This document shows positions 39,608-40,005 of a stretch of 40,005 bases of DNA, piece by piece. The notes under the pieces are model-generated. The model saw only the letters and a program-made list of their open reading frames with translations, ran no database searches and was not told the DNA's origin. Source of the stretch: CAZDRX01 sp964508225 (lineage in GTDB: Bacteria > Patescibacteriota > Gracilibacteria > Peribacterales > Peribacteraceae). The stretch is taken from positions 1 through 40,005 of the forward strand of contig CAZDRX010000012.1 of the NCBI GenBank assembly GCA_964508225.1, given 5' to 3'. Both the position numbers and the translations under genes were made by a program. Each line of letters begins with the position of its first letter. The stretch's first letter is position 1.

Positions 39608-39670
39608 GGGGCTCGAACTCGCGGCCTCCTGGTCCCAAACCAGGCGCTCTACCAACTGAGCTACGTCCCG
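39595..39670 (-). tRNA. tRNA-Pro (anticodon TGG)
   Basis: 76 bases with CCA encoded. Acceptor stem CGGGACG/CGTCCCG, D arm GCTC/GAGC, anticodon stem CCTGG/CCAGG with loop TTTGGGA, and T loop TTCGAGC. The T stem (GCGAG against CCCGC) has one A-C mismatch at its fourth pair. Discriminator A, then CCA. It reads CCA and, with wobble, other Pro codons. Confidence 0.93.
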
Positions 39671-39679
39671 AACAGGGGC

Positions 39680-39685
39680 ATATTA
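39680..39685 (-). promoter_or_regulatory. -10 box of tRNA-Pro
   Basis: TAATAT on the minus strand, 9 bases before the tRNA 5' end. No clear -35. Confidence 0.45.
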
Positions 39686-39754
39686 CGCATATTCGTTGTT
39701 TCGCGGTAGAGACGATGGATAGCGATTTGTTACTTCTTTAAGGCGCTCTCTCTT

Positions 39755-39995
39755 CCACCTTTTCCCGGCGGAAAAGGTGGAGCCAAAACGCCGGCGCGCC
39801 AAAGCCCCCCGCCCGGCGCTGTGTCTCCTCGCCGGCTCCTCCAAGGCTTCGGAGCCGACTCGTCGAATCCCGCTTCGCGGGATAACAGCGCCTTCCCCTT
39901 CACCCCCCGTGGCGCGCCAGCCTCCCGCTTTGCATTGCTTGAAGGCTCATCAGCAGAGATTGCGCTTCATGTCCGAAGCTCGCCTGCAGGCGAGC
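39755..39995. repeat. Nested inverted-repeat region at the window end (structured element or dispersed repeat)
   Basis: No convincing gene lies in 39671-40005. The stretch holds stacked inverted repeats: an 11-bp stem CCACCTTTTCC/GGAAAAGGTGG (39755-39765 / 39770-39780, loop CGGC); two GGCGCGCC copies (39793-39800, 39911-39918) able to pair with each other; GGCGCTGT/ACAGCGCC (39815-39822 / 39885-39892) enclosing CGGCTCC/GGAGCCG (39833-39839 / 39851-39857) and TCCCGC/GCGGGA (39868-39873 / 39877-39882); and a perfect 18-base palindrome GCTCGCCTGCAGGCGAGC (39978-39995). A branched RNA or a mobile palindromic repeat would fit. The minus strand also reads as an open frame ending FGAPAFWLHLFRREKVEES, but it has a stop just upstream and no start codon. 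Confidence 0.6.
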
Positions 39996-40005
39996 GAGTT
40001 CTGAA

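Noticed and set aside
39777..40004. Plus-strand ORF of 75 codons in the palindromic tail
   Set aside because: It lies wholly within nested inverted repeats, has repeat-like composition and no start signal. The minus-strand reading ending FWLHLFRREKVEES has a stop just upstream and no start.
1..40005. CRISPR array, insertion sequence, prophage or rRNA genes
   Set aside because: No regularly spaced repeats, transposase, integrase or phage structural genes, and no rRNA sequence were seen.

Overview
The window looks like a chromosomal segment of a Candidate Phyla Radiation (Patescibacteria) bacterium. My best guess is the Peribacteria/Peregrinibacteria branch, but that is inference from gene content and I cannot confirm it without a search. 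Supporting signs are: GC-rich and densely packed DNA with standard-code TGA stops (so not a UGA-glycine lineage); a VirB6/TrbL-like polytopic protein of the kind linked to CPR type IV machinery; an HTH-nucleotidyltransferase-like regulator; two DoxX-like proteins; a substrate-binding protein with no transporter next to it; and very long membrane-anchored proteins with no recognisable domain. Ribosomal protein L9, which some CPR lineages lack, is present.

Layout. 1-3148: 3' part of a DHH phosphoesterase (NrnA type), then infB. 3158-6205 (minus): a VirB6-like membrane protein and an unknown membrane protein. 6220-6506: AT-rich regulatory stretch with five TTGNTCA boxes. 6507-8621: HTH regulator, rplS, and a CsaB-like pyruvyl transferase. 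8648-19047: a five-gene, same-strand block of unknown function that holds proteins of 1261 and 1740 residues. 19093-22126: lepA, and on the minus strand rplI plus an unknown gene. 22213-25874: a family-5 substrate-binding protein, secG, tRNA-Val, a small ORF, rplU and a two-helix membrane protein. 25882-28255 (minus): two cysteine-rich, Ser/Pro-rich anchored proteins downstream of tgt. 28385-29296: two DoxX-like genes. 29364-33648: clpP, miaA, a small gene and recG. 33695-36953: a small unknown gene, a GT-C-like membrane protein, an anchored protein and a DUF1761-like protein. 37018-39472: a queuosine block (YhhQ-type transporter, queF, queC, queE). 39595-40005: tRNA-Pro and a strongly palindromic tail with no convincing gene.

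How the genes connect. The largest coherent theme is tRNA modification and translation: infB, lepA, rplS, rplU, rplI, miaA, and a split queuosine pathway (queE, queC, queF, a precursor transporter, and tgt about 10 kb away). The Tgt sequence keeps its catalytic aspartates but has lost all four zinc ligands. The second theme is the cell envelope: secG, the orphan binding protein, CsaB, the GT-C-like protein, the Cys-rich anchored pair, and the giant-protein block.

Most genes that head a transcription unit have a -10-like box only 6-13 bases before the start codon, often with a -35 box at exactly 17 bases, and no Shine-Dalgarno sequence. This points to widespread leaderless or nearly leaderless mRNAs. 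The pattern also helps choose start codons, for example in recG, tgt and the YhhQ-type gene.
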